Positions 45,438 to 55,885 of a stretch of DNA of 64,000 nucleotides are shown in pieces; positions within the stretch are counted from its first letter, which is position 1; each line of letters opens with the position of its first letter. The notes below the pieces were generated by a model. The model saw only the letters and a list, made by a program, of their open reading frames with translations, searched no databases and was not told the DNA's origin. Location: contig CP048485.1 of the NCBI GenBank assembly GCA_025560025.1, positions 124,001 to 188,000 on the forward strand, in the 5' to 3' direction. Source of the DNA: Agrobacterium tumefaciens (GTDB lineage Bacteria; Pseudomonadota; Alphaproteobacteria; Rhizobiales; Rhizobiaceae). The translations under genes and the position numbers were made by a program.

Positions 45438-47080
45438 GGCTCCGCCTCCGGATTGCTTCCCGCCCTCGGCGCGGAAATGACGCCCTGAATATAGCTCGCC
45501 GGCAGGTCGAGAATACGCGCCGTCTCCTGCATGTAACGCATCACCGGCCCTGCCTGCACGGTCATGGCAAGCGTCAGGCCGAGCAGCAGCATCACGGGGG
45601 CGATTTCGATGACGAGAACGCGCGGCACGGTGCCTTCGATGGAGGCCCAGAAGGTGCGGATGCCGGCGCGCGTCATCGAGATCAGCGAGGCGAAACCGGC
45701 AAAGACGATCAGGAAGACCAGCCACCAGGAAAGCGTGGAAACGCTGTCATTGGCGCCGAGCCCGGAAGGGTTGAGAATGGCGGTCAGCATCGAGAATTTG
45801 GCGATGAAACCCGAAAGCGGCGGCAGGCCGGCCAGAAGAATGCCGCAGGCCGCAAAACAGGCGCCGAGCACGGCCATGGTGCCTGGCATGGTCACGCCGA
45901 CTTCCTCTTCCTCCTCTTCCTCGTCGCCCTCGCCGTAGGCCTCCATGGTCACGGCCAGAACGTTCGCGCCCGCATCCTGCCCGCGCTCGACGAGTTCGAT
46001 CAGCATGAAGAAGGCGCTGATGGTGAGCGTGGAGCTGACCATGTAATAAAGCGCGCCGGCCGCCACCGTCGGATTGCCGGTGCCCATGGCGGCAAGCAGC
46101 GTTCCCGAGGAGACGAGAACCGAAAAGCCGGCGAGCCGCCCGAGCGCCTGTGAGGCGAGAACGCCGATAGCCCCGAAGATGATGGTGGCGATGCCGCCAA
46201 CCAGCAGGGCATCATGGCCGAAACCGGCCGATTCCCCGGCCGTCTGTCCGAAAAGCAGGAAGGACAGGCGGGCGATGACATAAATGCCGACCTTGCTCAT
46301 GATCGCAAACAGCCCGCCAACAGGTGCTGAAGCCGAGCCATAGGCGGAAGGCAGCCAGAAATTCAGCGGCCACATGCCGGCCTTGACCAGGAATGCGATG
46401 CCGAGGACGGCAGCGCCGGTTTCCAGTAGCATGCGCTGGTCCGGGTTGAGCCCTTCGATGCGATGGGCAAGGTCGCCCATGTTCAGCGTGCCGGTGACGC
46501 CATAGATAAGGCTGACGCCGATGAGGAAGAACAGCGCCGCCACGAGGTTGATGGCGATATAATGCAGCCCGGCCTTGACGCGCTGCTGGCCGGAACCATG
46601 CAGCAGCAGGCCGTAAGAGGCCGCCAGCATCACTTCGAAGAAGACGAAGAGATTGAAGAGGTCGCCGGTCAGGAACGCACCGTTGACGCCCATCAGCATC
46701 ATCTGGAACAGCGAATGGAAATGCGCGCCTGCCTTGTGCCACTTCGCCATTGAATAGATCAGCGACGGAATGGCAAGAAGTGCCGTCAGAAGCACCATCA
46801 GCCCGGAGAGGCGATCGGCCACAAGCACGATGCCAAAGGGCGCGGGCCAGTTGCCAAGCAGATAGACGCCGCTCGAAACCACCGCTGCGATCTCCGTATT
46901 GACCGTCGAGTTCACCTCGCGGAACAGCAGAATGGCGACAACGAGCAATATGATTGTTGAGGCAAGGCTGATGGCGGCTTTCGCAACACGCTGGCGCTCA
47001 TCAAAAAACAACAGCAGCGCTGCGGTTATCAACGGCACCAGAATGGGGGCGATGACGATGTGGAAGGGGAACGACATCAT
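45434..47080 (-). CDS. phaD: cation/proton antiporter subunit D (PhaD/MnhD)
   Basis: This is one of the two large proton-translocating subunits related to NuoM/NuoN, with 14 or so membrane segments. LFNLFVFFEVMLAASYGLL has the conserved Glu, and LVKAGMWPLNFWLPSAYGSA the conserved Lys. A Glu-rich loop (residues about 395-408, GEGDEEEEEEEVG) is unusual and lies between helices. The start at 47080 overlaps phaC by four bases. Confidence 0.92.
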   Translation of the reverse strand: MMSFPFHIVIAPILVPLITAALLLFFDERQRVAKAAISLASTIILLVVAILLFREVNSTVNTEIAAVVSSGVYLLGNWPAPFGIVLVADRLSGLMVLLTALLAIPSLIYSMAKWHKAGAHFHSLFQMMLMGVNGAFLTGDLFNLFVFFEVMLAASYGLLLHGSGQQRVKAGLHYIAINLVAALFFLIGVSLIYGVTGTLNMGDLAHRIEGLNPDQRMLLETGAAVLGIAFLVKAGMWPLNFWLPSAYGSASAPVGGLFAIMSKVGIYVIARLSFLLFGQTAGESAGFGHDALLVGGIATIIFGAIGVLASQALGRLAGFSVLVSSGTLLAAMGTGNPTVAAGALYYMVSSTLTISAFFMLIELVERGQDAGANVLAVTMEAYGEGDEEEEEEEVGVTMPGTMAVLGACFAACGILLAGLPPLSGFIAKFSMLTAILNPSGLGANDSVSTLSWWLVFLIVFAGFASLISMTRAGIRTFWASIEGTVPRVLVIEIAPVMLLLGLTLAMTVQAGPVMRYMQETARILDLPASYIQGVISAPRAGSNPEAEP

Positions 47081-47412
47081 TTCGACTCCCTCCCGTCCAC
47101 ATGGTCGGTGCCGGTAAGGCCGCGGGCGGCAAGCAGCACGACGAGGAACAATGCGGTGGTGGCGAAGCCGATGACGATGGCCGTCAGCACCAGCGCCTGC
47201 GGCACGGGGTCGGCGAGTGTCGAACTGTCGACGCCGTTGACCAGCACCGGCGGCGCATTGGTCTTGATGCCGCCGACGCCGAAGATGAACAGGTTGACGG
47301 CGTAAGACAAAAGCGAAAGTCCGACAATGACCTGATAGGTACGCGGGCGCAGGATAAGCCACACGCCGGAGCCGGTCATGATGCCGATGCCGATTGCAAG
47401 AATGAGTTCCAT
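47077..47412 (-). CDS. phaC: cation/proton antiporter subunit C (PhaC/MnhC)
   Basis: It has three membrane helices, homologous to NuoK, with the family's LILRPRTYQVIVGLSLLSYAVNLFIF and PVPQALVLTAIVIGFATTALFLVV. It begins at the last base of phaAB (one-base overlap). Confidence 0.93.
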   Translation of the reverse strand: MELILAIGIGIMTGSGVWLILRPRTYQVIVGLSLLSYAVNLFIFGVGGIKTNAPPVLVNGVDSSTLADPVPQALVLTAIVIGFATTALFLVVLLAARGLTGTDHVDGRESK

Positions 47413-50330
47413 TACACGTCCTCCGCTTTTGCGGCTTCAGGCGTGCGAACGCGGTAGTTACGCAACGATTGGTGTGCCAGTGCTATCAGGATAAGAACGG
47501 TGGAGCCGACGACCAGCGAGAAGACGCCGAGGTCGAACAGCAGGGCCGATGCCGTCGGCATTTTGCCGATATAGGGTATCTCCGTATACTGGAAATAGGA
47601 GGTCAGGAACGGGTAACCGAAATACCAGGAGCCGATACCCGTTGACGCCGCCATCAAAAGGCCGAAGCCCATCCAGCGCAGCGGCAGGATGCGAATGCGG
47701 TCTTCCGCCCAGCGCGCCCCGCCGGCAAGATATTGCAGCAGGAAGGCGATCGCCATGGTGATGCCGGCTGCAAAGCCGCCGCCCGGCATGTCATGGCCGC
47801 GCATGAACAGGAAGATCGAGAAGGTGATGATGACGGGGAACATCCACTGCATCACGATCGATGGCACATAAAGATAGTCGCGGACCGTATCGCCCTTGCT
47901 ACGGTCCGGCCGTTCGGCATCGAAGGCGTTTTGCATCTGCTGCTGTTCCGGCACCCCGATGCTTTCATGGGCGGGGCGGAAACGGCGAAGCAGCGCAAAG
48001 ACGGTGAGCGCCACGATGGCCAGCACCGCGATTTCCCCGAAGGTATCGAAGCCGCGGAAATCGACGAGGATGACGTTAACGACATTGGTGCCGCCGCCTT
48101 CGGTATAGGCGCGTTCGAGGAAGTAGGTCGCAATCGCGTTCGGCACCGGCAGGGTCATCACGGCATAGGCAATGACGGACATGCCGATACCGCTTGCTGC
48201 GGCGAGCAAAAAGTCACGCGCGCGGCGAAGCTGTGCGGGCAGCTCATCGCTGCTGTCAACCTTCTCGAAGCGTTTCGGCAGCCATCTGAGGCCGAGCAGG
48301 ATGAGAACCGTGGTGACGATTTCGACCAGCAGCTGGGTAATGGCGAGATCCGGCGCGGAAAGCCAGACGAAGGTAAGGCAGGTGACCAGGCCCGAGACGC
48401 CGAGCATGACGAGGGCGGCGAGGCGGTGATATTTCGCCTGCCAGGCCGCACCCATGGCCGCGATCATGCCGATCAGCCACAGGATGGCAAAGATCGGGTC
48501 GAAGGTCGTGACGCGCGGCAGCGACAGGGAGAATTCCGAAAGGAACAGGGGCGAGAAACCGGCAAGAAGCGCCACGAGGATGAGAAGTCTCAGCTGCGGC
48601 TGCAGACGCCGCGTGCCGAGCGTGCTTTCCAGCCACCGCGCCCACTTCCAGGACACGGTGACGAGAATGCGCTCGAAGATGCGCTGGCCCCGCAAATGCC
48701 GGAAGACCGGCGGGCCATCATCGCAGCGCGAGAAATAACCGCCGAGCAGAACATAGATCGTAACCCCGCCGATCAGCGCCGCGATACTCATGATCAGCGG
48801 CAGATTGAAACCGTGCCAGATCGACAGGCTGTAAACCGGCGTTTGCGCACCAAGCACGGAAAGCACGGCCGAATGCAGGAAGGGACCGATGGAAAGGCTC
48901 GGAACGATGCCAACGATCAGGCAGGCGAAGACGAGGAATTCAATGGGGAAACGCATCCAGCGCGGCGGCTCGTGCGGATGCGGGTTCGGCAGATCGACGG
49001 GCTTGGGGCCGAAGAACACCGTATGGATGAAGCGCAGCGAATAGGCGACGGCAAATGCGCCCGATAGCGTCGCGACATAGGGCAGCGCCCGGTCCAGCAG
49101 TGAATCGGCATGGGTTTCGACGGCCTCGGCAAAGAACATTTCCTTGGAAAGGAAGCCGTTGAACAGCGGCACCCCAGCCATGGCCGCACTCGCCGCCATG
49201 GCGAGTGTCGCGGTCGCCGGCATATAGGTGTAAAGCCCGCTTAAGCGCCGCATGTCGCGCGTGCCGGTTTCATGGTCGATGATACCGGCCGCCATGAACA
49301 GCGACGCCTTGAAGGTGGCGTGGTTGACCATGTGGAAGATGGCCGCAACTGCCGCAAGCGGGCTGCCGAGGCTGAGCAGCGTGGTGATGAGCCCGAGATG
49401 GCTGATGGTGGAATAGGCGAGCAGGCCCTTCAGGTCCTGCTGGAACATGGCGAAATAGGCGCCGAGCAGCAGGGTGATGATGCCTGCCGCACCCACCAGC
49501 CAGAACCATTCCTGCGTGCCCGCCAGCACCGGCCAGAACCGGACAAGCAGAAATACGCCGGCCTTCACCATGGTGGCGGAATGCAGATAGGCGGAAACGG
49601 GCGTGGGCGCCGCCATGGCGTTAGGCAGCCAGAAATGGAATGGAAACTGCGCGCTCTTCGTCAGCGCGCCGCCGAGAATGAGAATAAGTGCAGGCAGATA
49701 GAGCGAATGGGCGCGGATATCGGCGCCGGCCTCGATGATCTTGTCGAGATCGTAACTTCCCGCCATATGGCCGAGGATCAGCAGGCCCGCCAGCAGGCTG
49801 AAGCCGCCGATGCCGGTCACGGTCAGCGCCATGCGCGCACCGTCGCGCGCACCGGCGTTCTGGTGCCAGTAGCCGATCAGCAGGAACGAGAAGATGCTGG
49901 TCATTTCCCAGAAGATCGACAGCAGGATCACGTTGCCGGACAGAACCACGCCGAGCATCGAGCCCATGAAGGCGAGCAGGAAGGCGAAGAAACGCGGGAT
50001 CGGGTCTTCGGCCGACATGTAATAGCGGGCATAGAGCACCACCAAAAGGCCGATACCGGTAATGAGGATCGCAAAAATCCAGGCAAATCCATCCAGCCGC
50101 AGGGTGAAGTTGAGGCCGAGCTGCGGCAGCCATTCCACATCATATTTCAGCACGCCGCCGCCGCTGACGGTCGAATAAAGGAAGATGCTGCTGACGAGAC
50201 CGAAAAGGGCGACGGCGCCCGCAACGGAGGCCGGACCGGCGGCCGCACCGTCGCGCGGCATGAATGCCGTCAGGAGGGCGCCGACAAAGGGCAATGCGAC
50301 AATGAATGGAAGAATGGTTGCAAGTGTCAT
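47412..50330 (-). CDS. phaAB: cation/proton antiporter fused subunits A and B (PhaAB/MnhAB)
   Basis: At 972 residues it fuses the NuoL-like MnhA with the MnhB domain. MnhA motifs are visible (LLSIFWEMTSIFSFLLIGYW, TKSAQFPFHFWLPNAMAAPTPVSAYLHSATMVKAGVFLL, the Lys and Glu of the proton path); the C-terminal part (MWMFPVIITFSIFLFMRGHDMPGGGFAAGI) is MnhB. The AB fusion is the form seen in rhizobia. It is the first gene of a six-gene operon, all overlapping. Confidence 0.93.
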   Translation of the reverse strand: MTLATILPFIVALPFVGALLTAFMPRDGAAAGPASVAGAVALFGLVSSIFLYSTVSGGGVLKYDVEWLPQLGLNFTLRLDGFAWIFAILITGIGLLVVLYARYYMSAEDPIPRFFAFLLAFMGSMLGVVLSGNVILLSIFWEMTSIFSFLLIGYWHQNAGARDGARMALTVTGIGGFSLLAGLLILGHMAGSYDLDKIIEAGADIRAHSLYLPALILILGGALTKSAQFPFHFWLPNAMAAPTPVSAYLHSATMVKAGVFLLVRFWPVLAGTQEWFWLVGAAGIITLLLGAYFAMFQQDLKGLLAYSTISHLGLITTLLSLGSPLAAVAAIFHMVNHATFKASLFMAAGIIDHETGTRDMRRLSGLYTYMPATATLAMAASAAMAGVPLFNGFLSKEMFFAEAVETHADSLLDRALPYVATLSGAFAVAYSLRFIHTVFFGPKPVDLPNPHPHEPPRWMRFPIEFLVFACLIVGIVPSLSIGPFLHSAVLSVLGAQTPVYSLSIWHGFNLPLIMSIAALIGGVTIYVLLGGYFSRCDDGPPVFRHLRGQRIFERILVTVSWKWARWLESTLGTRRLQPQLRLLILVALLAGFSPLFLSEFSLSLPRVTTFDPIFAILWLIGMIAAMGAAWQAKYHRLAALVMLGVSGLVTCLTFVWLSAPDLAITQLLVEIVTTVLILLGLRWLPKRFEKVDSSDELPAQLRRARDFLLAAASGIGMSVIAYAVMTLPVPNAIATYFLERAYTEGGGTNVVNVILVDFRGFDTFGEIAVLAIVALTVFALLRRFRPAHESIGVPEQQQMQNAFDAERPDRSKGDTVRDYLYVPSIVMQWMFPVIITFSIFLFMRGHDMPGGGFAAGITMAIAFLLQYLAGGARWAEDRIRILPLRWMGFGLLMAASTGIGSWYFGYPFLTSYFQYTEIPYIGKMPTASALLFDLGVFSLVVGSTVLILIALAHQSLRNYRVRTPEAAKAEDV

Positions 50331-50436
50331 ATGCGGCGGCGGTTTTCTCTCTGGAATTGGAGCCTACGGCGGGTTTCCGACGACTCCGATCCCTCAAGGT
50401 TCATGATGAACCGAATGATGAGGACCGCCGGAATAA

Positions 50437-50823
50437 CTAATAGATAATATGCGGGGGCGCTCTTGGAACCACGCTCGCGAAGTCTCGGAAAGCTTGTGGC
50501 ACGACGGCAACAGGTGTGACGGCCGGCCTCACCTCAGCTGTTATCCGCAGGGTGGATGAAGCGAAATCGCTGGGGCGAAAGCCAGAACCGGCCTCGCCAG
50601 CCTTGCAGCCGAAATCATCGCCGTTTGTGCATTCTTTATCGCGAAGAGAAAGGGATCGGCTAAGATCCACTGTCTGCAAACGCTCCAGACGGCTGGCCTT
50701 CGAGACGGCCTTGACGCCGGAAGGAGACTGGAAGCCGATCATGACGAGCAGGCTTGCGACCACGAGGCCGATCAACACTTGCGGATGGCGCCCTGAACAG
50801 CGGCATTTCTCCATCCATAACAA
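50437..50823 (-). CDS. hypothetical membrane-anchored protein, 128 aa, TTG start
   Basis: The TTG at 50823 lies eight bases after AAGGAG, a strong ribosome binding site; the ATG at 50814 has none. There is one hydrophobic segment (VLIGLVVASLLVMIGF) near residue 17, then a polar region with two Cys and an Arg/Pro/Val-rich end. No family recognised. The use of TTG makes this gene easy to miss. Confidence 0.5.
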   Translation of the reverse strand: MLWMEKCRCSGRHPQVLIGLVVASLLVMIGFQSPSGVKAVSKASRLERLQTVDLSRSLSLRDKECTNGDDFGCKAGEAGSGFRPSDFASSTLRITAEVRPAVTPVAVVPQAFRDFASVVPRAPPHIIY

Positions 50824-51268
50824 GTTGGCATCTCCTTGATCGTAAAGGTCTCTTTAAAGCATCACCGTGCAGCGAATATCCCGTTGATTTGTTTTAGGGG
50901 AAGGCGGACACGCTTGTCCAGCGCACAGGCCGGAAAAACCGCCCGCAGCGTCTGATTCCTTTTCGTTTTCGCCCGTTTGCGGCAAAGTAAGGGCAACAAT
51001 CGCTAAAAGCTTTTACAAATTTTACCGTTTGACGCCGGTGCTTATGTTTCTTAACTTTCAAGCAAGGAATTAACCATAAAGATTGATGGTATTTCCACGG
51101 CGGAATGGGGTTCTCTCCCCTTCCAGGCATGACGCCGCACTGCCGTACCGGTGCCGATCCGGTATTTCGTTTCTTGGTTCAAGAAGGTCTGGCAGGCGTC
51201 GATGCCGCATCGTCCGCGATGGGTATGTTCGTTCAAAAATCCCCTTAAGGGTGCTGGCGTTCTGAACC
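50824..51268. other. intergenic region upstream of the chemotaxis operon
   Basis: The 445 bases hold no convincing gene. The region probably contains the promoter of the chemotaxis operon; the stretch from about 51020 to 51090 is AT-rich. Confidence 0.5.
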
Positions 51269-52927
51269 TTGGCCAATTTGGCCGGGTTTTACCGGCCGTC
51301 ATGTTGTTGGGGACGTCGGTTGGGGCAGGATTTGCCATCAGATCAAGCGCGCAGATCGGCAGGCGGAAGCCTGGCGGGACGGTTGCGCTTTGCCGGCCTC
51401 GATGAGACGCAATCCGATTTCCTGCGCAATTATCGCAGCATGCTAGAGCCTTACGTCAAGGCTGGCCTGCGGGACGTGATGACCCGTTTCCAGTCCATGC
51501 CGGACTGTTCTCCGTCCTTCGAAAGCGAAAATCAGCTCGACCGCCTGCACGATCTGCAATCCTCGCACTGGAGCGTTCTGACCGATGCGCGTTTCGATGC
51601 GCTCTACGCTGAGCGGGTGAAGGTTCTTTCCGACAATGCCAGCCGCATGGGTCTCGATCCGCGCTGGCAGATCGCCAGCCACGCGGTGGTTCTGGAACAT
51701 CTCGTCGGCGGGCTGGTGGCTGAACATGCACCGCGCTCCATCCTTCCGGGCAACCGCAAGAAAACCCGTGAACTGGCGGAAGCCGTCAAGAATGTCGTCC
51801 GTCTCGTGATGGTCGATACCGAAATCGCGGTTTCGCTGCGCTTCAACGAATTGCGCCTGCGCCATGGCCGCGAACTGGCGGAACAGCGTGACAATGACCG
51901 CTCGGAAGCGGCGAAGTTGCTGGGCACGGCACTGACGGCCTTTGCCGCGGGCGATTTGCAGGCCCGCATCGGCGGTGAAGTGCCGGAAGCCTATCGCGAT
52001 GTTGCAGCTTCCTTCAACACGGCTCTGGAAACGATCGGCGCATCGCTGATCGCGGCGCAAAACAGCATCGGCGAGGCTGAAGCGCTCGGCTCGCGTTTTG
52101 CCGATATGGGCCGCTCTATCGCCGAACGCTCCCGCCAGCAGGCCGAAGCGCTTGCCGAAACCTCCCGCGCCATCCAGGCGATGATCGGGAACGTTGCTGA
52201 AAACGGCGCGCGTATAGCGGCCACGGAAACGGCTGTTTCCCGTGCTCGCGAGGCGGCTGTCGAGAGCGGCCGGGCGATCGGCGAGGCCATTGACGCCATG
52301 TCTGACATCGAACAATCCGCCGAACAGATCGGCAGGATCATCGGCACGATTGACGAGATCGCCTTTCAGACAAACCTTCTTGCCCTCAATGCCGGCATTG
52401 AGGCGGCGCGCGCGGGTGAAAGCGGACGTGGTTTCGCTGTCGTCGCGCAGGAGGTCCGGGCGCTCGCCCAGCGTTCCGCCGATGCTGCAAGAGAAATCAA
52501 GAGCCTTGTCGGCACCACCAAGACGCAGGTCGAGGGCGGCGTGCGCATGGTCAACCGCACGCAGGACGCAATCGGCGGTGTCGTCCGGCAGGTCTCGGGC
52601 ATCAACGACATGATCGCGGAAGTCTCCCGGCATACGGCCGAGCAGGCCGGCGAACTGCAATCGGTCGCCGCCGATATCGGCGAGCAGCAAAGGCAGGCCG
52701 GCCGGAACGCCGTCGATATCAGCGCGAGCGCTTCCGAGGCCGACGCGCTTCATACCGTTATTCTGGAACTCGGCCGCACCATCCGCGAATTCCGCATTGC
52801 CCGTCAGGTGCAGGCGAAAGCGGTATCCGGTGCGGACCGGCAGGACACTTCATTTATGGCCCGTGCGGATAATCGCTCGGATTACGGCCAGGATTACCAA
52901 CAATTCAGACGTCAGGGAGTCATGTAA
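51269..52927 (+). CDS. mclA: soluble globin-coupled methyl-accepting chemotaxis protein
   Basis: The first gene of the chemotaxis operon has no membrane segment. Residues about 43-200 match the protoglobin domain of HemAT-type sensors, with the proximal His (H100 in LQSSHW) kept; the family's HxRIGL becomes NASRMGL. The rest is a receptor signalling domain, with [40 protein letters not shown] as the tip. It probably senses oxygen or redox in the cytoplasm. The start is uncertain: TTG at 51269 or 51383; no ATG lies before the globin domain. The stop overlaps cheS by one base. Confidence 0.85.
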   Translation: MANLAGFYRPSCCWGRRLGQDLPSDQARRSAGGSLAGRLRFAGLDETQSDFLRNYRSMLEPYVKAGLRDVMTRFQSMPDCSPSFESENQLDRLHDLQSSHWSVLTDARFDALYAERVKVLSDNASRMGLDPRWQIASHAVVLEHLVGGLVAEHAPRSILPGNRKKTRELAEAVKNVVRLVMVDTEIAVSLRFNELRLRHGRELAEQRDNDRSEAAKLLGTALTAFAAGDLQARIGGEVPEAYRDVAASFNTALETIGASLIAAQNSIGEAEALGSRFADMGRSIAERSRQQAEALAETSRAIQAMIGNVAENGARIAATETAVSRAREAAVESGRAIGEAIDAMSDIEQSAEQIGRIIGTIDEIAFQTNLLALNAGIEAARAGESGRGFAVVAQEVRALAQRSADAAREIKSLVGTTKTQVEGGVRMVNRTQDAIGGVVRQVSGINDMIAEVSRHTAEQAGELQSVAADIGEQQRQAGRNAVDISASASEADALHTVILELGRTIREFRIARQVQAKAVSGADRQDTSFMARADNRSDYGQDYQQFRRQGVM

Positions 52928-53226
52928 TGGCAGCCAGAAAAGCAGCTGAGGCGACGCTGAAACTGTCACCGGTGCTGGATCTCAACGAAGCATCGGCCCT
53001 GCACGGCAAGCTGATGACGCTGAGAGGAGCACCTTTGTCGGTCGATGCGTCAGAGGTTGAGCGTATTGGCGCGCTTTGCGCTCAGGTTCTGATGGCCGGC
53101 GCGAAATCCTGGGAAGAGGACGGCAAGCGGTTCGGTTTTGCCAGGGTGTCCGATGCATTCGACAAGACGATGAAACTGATAGGCGTCGATATTGACCATT
53201 TGCTCCCTAAGGAGATGCAAAAGTGA
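52927..53226 (+). CDS. cheS: CheS, STAS-domain protein
   Basis: The 99-residue product is a single STAS-type fold (VLDLNEASALHGKLMTLRGAPLSVDASEVERIGALCAQVLMAGAKSW). In Sinorhizobium, CheS helps drain phosphate from CheY1 by acting with CheA. It is overlapped by mclA and by cheY1. Confidence 0.9.
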   Translation: MAARKAAEATLKLSPVLDLNEASALHGKLMTLRGAPLSVDASEVERIGALCAQVLMAGAKSWEEDGKRFGFARVSDAFDKTMKLIGVDIDHLLPKEMQK

Positions 53227-53588
53227 AGAAAAAAGTTCTTACCGTGGATGATTCCCGGACGATCAGGAACATGCTCCTGGTCACCCTTAACAATGCCGGT
53301 TTCGAAACCATTCAGGCCGAAGATGGCATTGAGGGCCTCGAAGTGCTCGAGCAGAGCAACCCCGATGTCATCGTGACCGATATCAACATGCCCCGTCTTG
53401 ATGGTTTCGGCTTCATCGAGGGTGTACGGCGCAACGAAAAGTATCGCGCGATCCCGATCCTGGTCCTGACGACGGAAAGCGATGCGGAAAAGAAGAACCG
53501 CGCCCGTCAGGCCGGTGCGACGGGCTGGATCGTCAAGCCGTTCGATCCTGCAAAACTCATCGATGCCATTGAACGCGTAACCGCCTGA
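53223..53588 (+). CDS. cheY1: CheY1, chemotaxis response regulator
   Basis: This single-domain receiver has D9-D10 in the acidic pocket, D53 as phospho-acceptor, Thr83 and K105. In rhizobia with two CheYs, CheY1 acts mainly as a phosphate sink. It starts with GTG, and its start overlaps the cheS stop by four bases. Confidence 0.93.
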   Translation: MKKKVLTVDDSRTIRNMLLVTLNNAGFETIQAEDGIEGLEVLEQSNPDVIVTDINMPRLDGFGFIEGVRRNEKYRAIPILVLTTESDAEKKNRARQAGATGWIVKPFDPAKLIDAIERVTA

Positions 53589-53604
53589 TACGGGACATTT
53601 CACG

Positions 53605-55872
53605 ATGGATATGAACGAAATCAAGGAAATCTTTTTCCAGGAATGCGAGGAGCAGCTCGCCGAACTGGAATCGGGGCTTCTTAAATTGAATGACGGCGAC
53701 CGTGATCCGGAAACCGTCAACGCCGTTTTCCGTGCCGTTCATTCCATCAAGGGCGGGGCGGGTGCCTTCGGTCTCGATGATCTCGTGGCCTTCGCCCACG
53801 TTTTTGAAACGACCCTCGACTGCGTCCGCTCCAACAAGCTGGAGCCGACACAGGATGTTCTGAAGGTCATGCTGCGCTCCGCCGACGTGCTGGCGGACCT
53901 GACCAATGCGGCCAGAGACGGCGGCAGCGTCGATGAAAGCCGCACCCGCGGCCTCGTCAAGGAACTGGAAGCGCTGGCAAACGGCGAAACCATACAGGTT
54001 TCCGCGCCGGTGGCAGCGCCAGCTGCCGTCAAGGCGCCGCAACCCGTCGCACCCAAGCCGACGGATGAGAGCGGCTTCGAGCCGATCCCGTTCTCCTTCT
54101 CGGACTTTGCCGACGAAACCACGCCGTTGATGGAAGCGCCGACCTTCCAGATCACCTTCAAGCCGCATGCATCGCTTTATTCGAAAGGCAACGAGGCTGC
54201 CCTTCTCCTGCGCGATCTTTCGCGCATCGGTGAAATGAGCATCAATTGCGACATGTCGGAGCTGCCTTCGCTCGACAAGCTCGATCCTGAAGCATCCTAT
54301 CTCTCCTGGACGGTTTCGATCACGACCGAGAAGGGTGAAGAGGGTATCCGCAGCGTCTTCGAATTCGCTGAATGGGATTGCGATCTCGAAATCACCCCCG
54401 TTGTGTCGGATGCCGCCGCGGATGAGGAAGAGCTTCCGATGATCCCGGTTCCGTTCGATCTCTCGGCTCTCGATAGCGGATCGGAAGAGGAACCCGCCGT
54501 CGAAGCCATCGCGGCGGAAACGTCCTATGTTGCCGCAGCCGTCGAAACGGCCGTTGCGACGACGCAGATCGCCCAGAGCGTCAATGCCGCAATCGAAAAG
54601 CGTGAGGCGGCGGCAGCCCCTGCCGCAGCCCAGGCGAACGCCAATGCGGCGGCCAATGCCAGCGCCGGCCAGACCATCCGTGTGGACCTCGACCGTGTCG
54701 ACCGCCTGATCAACCTTGTCGGTGAGCTCGTCATCAATCAGGCGATGCTGTCGCAGAGCGTCATCGAAAACGATGCGAGCGGCACCTCGGCCGTCAATAT
54801 GGGCCTCGACGAGCTGCAGCAGCTGACGCGCGAAATCCAGGACAGCGTCATGGCGATCCGCGCGCAGCCGGTGAAGCCGGTGTTCCAGCGCATGTCGCGT
54901 ATCGTCCGCGAAGTCGCCGACATGATCGGCAAGCAGATCCGCCTCGTCACCGAAGGTGAAAACACGGAAGTCGACAAGACGGTCATCGATAAGCTGGCCG
55001 AACCCCTGACGCATATGATCCGCAATGCCGTCGACCACGGTATCGAAACGCCGGAAAAACGCGAAGCGGCGGGCAAGAACCCGGAAGGCACCATCAAGCT
55101 TTCGGCCAAGCACCGCTCGGGCCGTATCCTGATCGAGCTTCAGGACGACGGCGCAGGCATCAACCGTGAGCGCGTTCGTCAGAAGGCAATCGACAACGAT
55201 CTCATCGCCGCCGATGCGAACCTGACGGATGAAGAAATCGACAATCTGATCTTCGCACCGGGCTTCTCCACCGCCGACAAGATTTCCGACATTTCCGGCC
55301 GTGGAGTCGGCATGGATGTAGTCAAGCGCTCCATTCAGGCGCTTGGCGGCCGCATCAGCATCTCCTCGCGCCCCGGCCTTGGCTCGACTTTCACCATGAG
55401 CCTGCCGCTGACGCTCGCCGTTCTCGACGGCATGGTGGTGACCGTTGCCGGCCAGACGCTGGTGGTGCCGCTGACGGCAATCGTGGAAACCCTGCAGCCG
55501 GAGGCGAAGAACATTCACTCCTTCGGCGCGAACCAGCGGCTGATTTCCATCCGCAACTCCTTCTGCCCGCTGGTCGATGTCGGCCGCGTGCTGAACTTCC
55601 GCCCGACCCAGGCCGATCCGGTCGAAGGTGTCGCTCTTCTGGTGGAATCGGAAGGCGGCGGCCAGCGCGCCCTGATGGTCGATGCGATCCAGGGTCAGCG
55701 CCAGGTTGTCATCAAGTCGTTGGAAGCCAACTATACCCATGTTCCGGGCATTGCCGCCGCCACCATCCTCGGTGACGGACGCGTTGCGCTCATCCTGGAT
55801 GTCGATGCCATCGTCAGCGCCTCGCGCGGACAGCCCCTGAAGCAGGAAATGTCGCTTGCGGCGACAGGTTGA
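53605..55872 (+). CDS. cheA: CheA, chemotaxis histidine kinase
   Basis: The 755-residue kinase has an N-terminal Hpt domain with His46 (VHSIKGGAGAFG), an acidic central linker with Ala/Glu runs, the dimerisation region (RVDRLINLVGELVINQ), the ATPase with N box (LTHMIRNAVDHGIE) and G boxes (DDGAGI, GRGVGMDVVK) and a C-terminal CheW-like domain (PLTAIVETLQPEA). It passes phosphate to CheY1, CheY2 and CheB. Confidence 0.96.
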   Translation: MDMNEIKEIFFQECEEQLAELESGLLKLNDGDRDPETVNAVFRAVHSIKGGAGAFGLDDLVAFAHVFETTLDCVRSNKLEPTQDVLKVMLRSADVLADLTNAARDGGSVDESRTRGLVKELEALANGETIQVSAPVAAPAAVKAPQPVAPKPTDESGFEPIPFSFSDFADETTPLMEAPTFQITFKPHASLYSKGNEAALLLRDLSRIGEMSINCDMSELPSLDKLDPEASYLSWTVSITTEKGEEGIRSVFEFAEWDCDLEITPVVSDAAADEEELPMIPVPFDLSALDSGSEEEPAVEAIAAETSYVAAAVETAVATTQIAQSVNAAIEKREAAAAPAAAQANANAAANASAGQTIRVDLDRVDRLINLVGELVINQAMLSQSVIENDASGTSAVNMGLDELQQLTREIQDSVMAIRAQPVKPVFQRMSRIVREVADMIGKQIRLVTEGENTEVDKTVIDKLAEPLTHMIRNAVDHGIETPEKREAAGKNPEGTIKLSAKHRSGRILIELQDDGAGINRERVRQKAIDNDLIAADANLTDEEIDNLIFAPGFSTADKISDISGRGVGMDVVKRSIQALGGRISISSRPGLGSTFTMSLPLTLAVLDGMVVTVAGQTLVVPLTAIVETLQPEAKNIHSFGANQRLISIRNSFCPLVDVGRVLNFRPTQADPVEGVALLVESEGGGQRALMVDAIQGQRQVVIKSLEANYTHVPGIAAATILGDGRVALILDVDAIVSASRGQPLKQEMSLAATG

Positions 55873-55885
55873 AAGCGGATCGTTC

